Shown: positions 22,849 through 23,503 of the stretch, one piece after another
How positions within the stretch are numbered: position 1 is the stretch's first letter
How the letters are laid out: every line of letters starts with the position of its first letter
Virus record (IMG/VR): IMGVR_UViG_3300025086_000250
Span: 1 to 23,503 of that record
DNA length: 23,503 bases
Reading direction: 5' to 3' (one strand)
Origin: a virus
Translations under genes and position numbers: made by a program
Notes under the pieces: model-generated
Told to the model about the DNA's origin: nothing
What the model saw: the letters and a program-made list of their open reading frames with translations, nothing else
Databases searched by the model: none

Positions 22849-23402
22849 TTCAATTCAAGTCATTTAACGGCCTGACTTCTTTAGTCTTAGGCGGTGGTTT
22901 GATTGCTACGAATTTTATGAGTCTTTCTTTATTGGCTCGTAAAGATTCTGGCATCCCTGATATTGCTAAGCTTTCTAGCACTCCATATAGTTCAATTCAA
23001 ATTAGAAGCGAAACTGGTGCTGATGGTGGAGAGGAATGGAGTTTTGCCAGCCGTCAACACGATCCAAAAACAATGCTTCAATATGAAACTAGTGAAGCTC
23101 CTAGCTTTAATGGTGGTATAAAAACTAGACATACACATAAAGAATCTGTTGCTCAGTTCATTACATATCCGCAAGGCTCAGACGGAAAACTTACTGATAA
23201 ACAAATTGAATGTATAGAAAAGATGGCACAGGGTAAAAGTAATGGACAGATGATTGCCGATGCTGGATCGGTTCAAGTAACACCAGCCTTGGCAGGGGTT
23301 CCAATTGTAGGGCCAGTATTAGCAGGAATTTTCTTTGGACAAGCTAGAAAACAAGTTGGTAATTTAAGTAGTGATCTTGCTGGTCAATGGAACGACTGCT
23401 AA
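22845..23402 (+). CDS. unknown protein with hydrophobic segments at both ends
   Basis: This encodes 185 residues. The first hydrophobic segment is at about residues 10-31 (LTSLVLGGGLIATNFMSLSL). A soluble middle follows, with SSIQIRSETGADGGEEWSFA, HDPKTMLQYETSEAPSF, KTRHTHKESVAQFITYPQG and LTDKQIECIEKMAQGKS. A second hydrophobic stretch is at about residues 146-165 (ALAGVPIVGPVLAGIFFGQA), and the protein ends QWNDC. I do not recognise the family. The two flanking hydrophobic parts suggest a membrane-bound protein with its middle on one side, or an N-terminal anchor plus a membrane-inserting peptide. The ATGA coupling places it in one unit with the two genes before it. Confidence 0.65.
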   Translation: MIQFKSFNGLTSLVLGGGLIATNFMSLSLLARKDSGIPDIAKLSSTPYSSIQIRSETGADGGEEWSFASRQHDPKTMLQYETSEAPSFNGGIKTRHTHKESVAQFITYPQGSDGKLTDKQIECIEKMAQGKSNGQMIADAGSVQVTPALAGVPIVGPVLAGIFFGQARKQVGNLSSDLAGQWNDC

Positions 23403-23503
23403 ATGGAAATAGAAGATATTTCTGTTAGGGAGATACCTGAAGCTTCGATAGATACAACAATAATTCCTACACCTAAAGCTGTATTGCCTAACAACATAGG
23501 CTT
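23403..23503 (+). CDS. unknown protein, 3' part outside the window
   Basis: ATG 23403 directly abuts the previous TAA, and the frame is open to the end of the window (33 full codons). The visible part (MEIEDISVREIPEASIDTTI, then PTPKAVLPNNIG) is acidic and rich in Ile and Pro. It resembles the N-terminus of cyanophage virion-associated proteins as I recall them, but not enough is present to assign it. The abutting start suggests it belongs to the same unit as the preceding three genes. Confidence 0.55.
   Translation, partial: MEIEDISVREIPEASIDTTIIPTPKAVLPNNIG

Noticed and set aside
1-23503. tRNA genes, integrase, attachment sites, auxiliary metabolic genes
   Set aside because: None could be seen; coding sequence fills nearly the whole window, with no gap longer than about 80 nt.

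Overview
This window is the virion-structure part of a tailed phage (or prophage-like) genome. All genes lie on the + strand and are packed head to tail, most of them joined by TAATG or ATGA stop/start overlaps. Gene content and order follow the HK97/lambda siphovirus plan: MuF-like head protein, scaffold, major capsid protein, decoration protein, four to five head-tail connector proteins, tail terminator, tail tube, frameshifted tail assembly chaperone, tape measure, distal minor tail proteins, NlpC/P60-like protein, gpJ-like tip protein, tube-like paralogues, tail fibre and adhesin. No contractile sheath gene is visible, so a long non-contractile tail is inferred. The DNA is AT-rich. The style of the fibre and adhesin, and the small membrane-protein cassette at the right end, recall marine phages of picocyanobacteria. 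That host is an inference from resemblance only; no host marker, tRNA or auxiliary metabolic gene is present.

Layout. 1-1185: 3' part of a MuF/SPP1 gp7-like gene, a possible 17-codon Lys-rich ORF, and a small basic protein. 1239-3402: coiled-coil scaffold, major capsid protein behind a leader with two small hairpins, and a beta-rich decoration protein. 3402-5537: a 52-aa basic protein, the Ad1/DnaT-like connector, a 78-aa beta protein, the head-closure protein, an HK97 gp10-like protein and the tail terminator. 5547-6345: tail tube gene followed by an intrinsic terminator. 6384-6919: tail assembly chaperone with a CCCAAAA -1 slippery heptamer producing a 178-aa G-T-type fusion. 6945-8792: tape measure. 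8792-14281: minor tail protein, NlpC/P60-like protein, gpI-gpJ-like tip protein (1423 aa) and a further minor tail protein. 14310-15637: two proteins resembling the tail tube. 15669-22438: a 1389-aa fibre with about 25 decapeptide repeats, then an 853-aa adhesin with six repeated modules around a LamG-like domain. 22441-23503: a hairpin, a possible promoter, and four coupled or abutting small genes (coiled coil, membrane protein, double-hydrophobic protein, truncated unknown).

How it works together: the left third builds the capsid around a scaffold, with the connector proteins closing the portal and docking the tail. The tube, chaperone and tape-measure set builds the tail to a length set by the 615-aa ruler. 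The right half makes the tip and host-recognition structures. The most interesting points are the recoded chaperone, the three-member tail-tube-like family with matching inserted domains, the modular adhesin, and the uncharacterised small membrane cassette. Terminase, portal, protease, lysis, replication and integration genes are not in the window.
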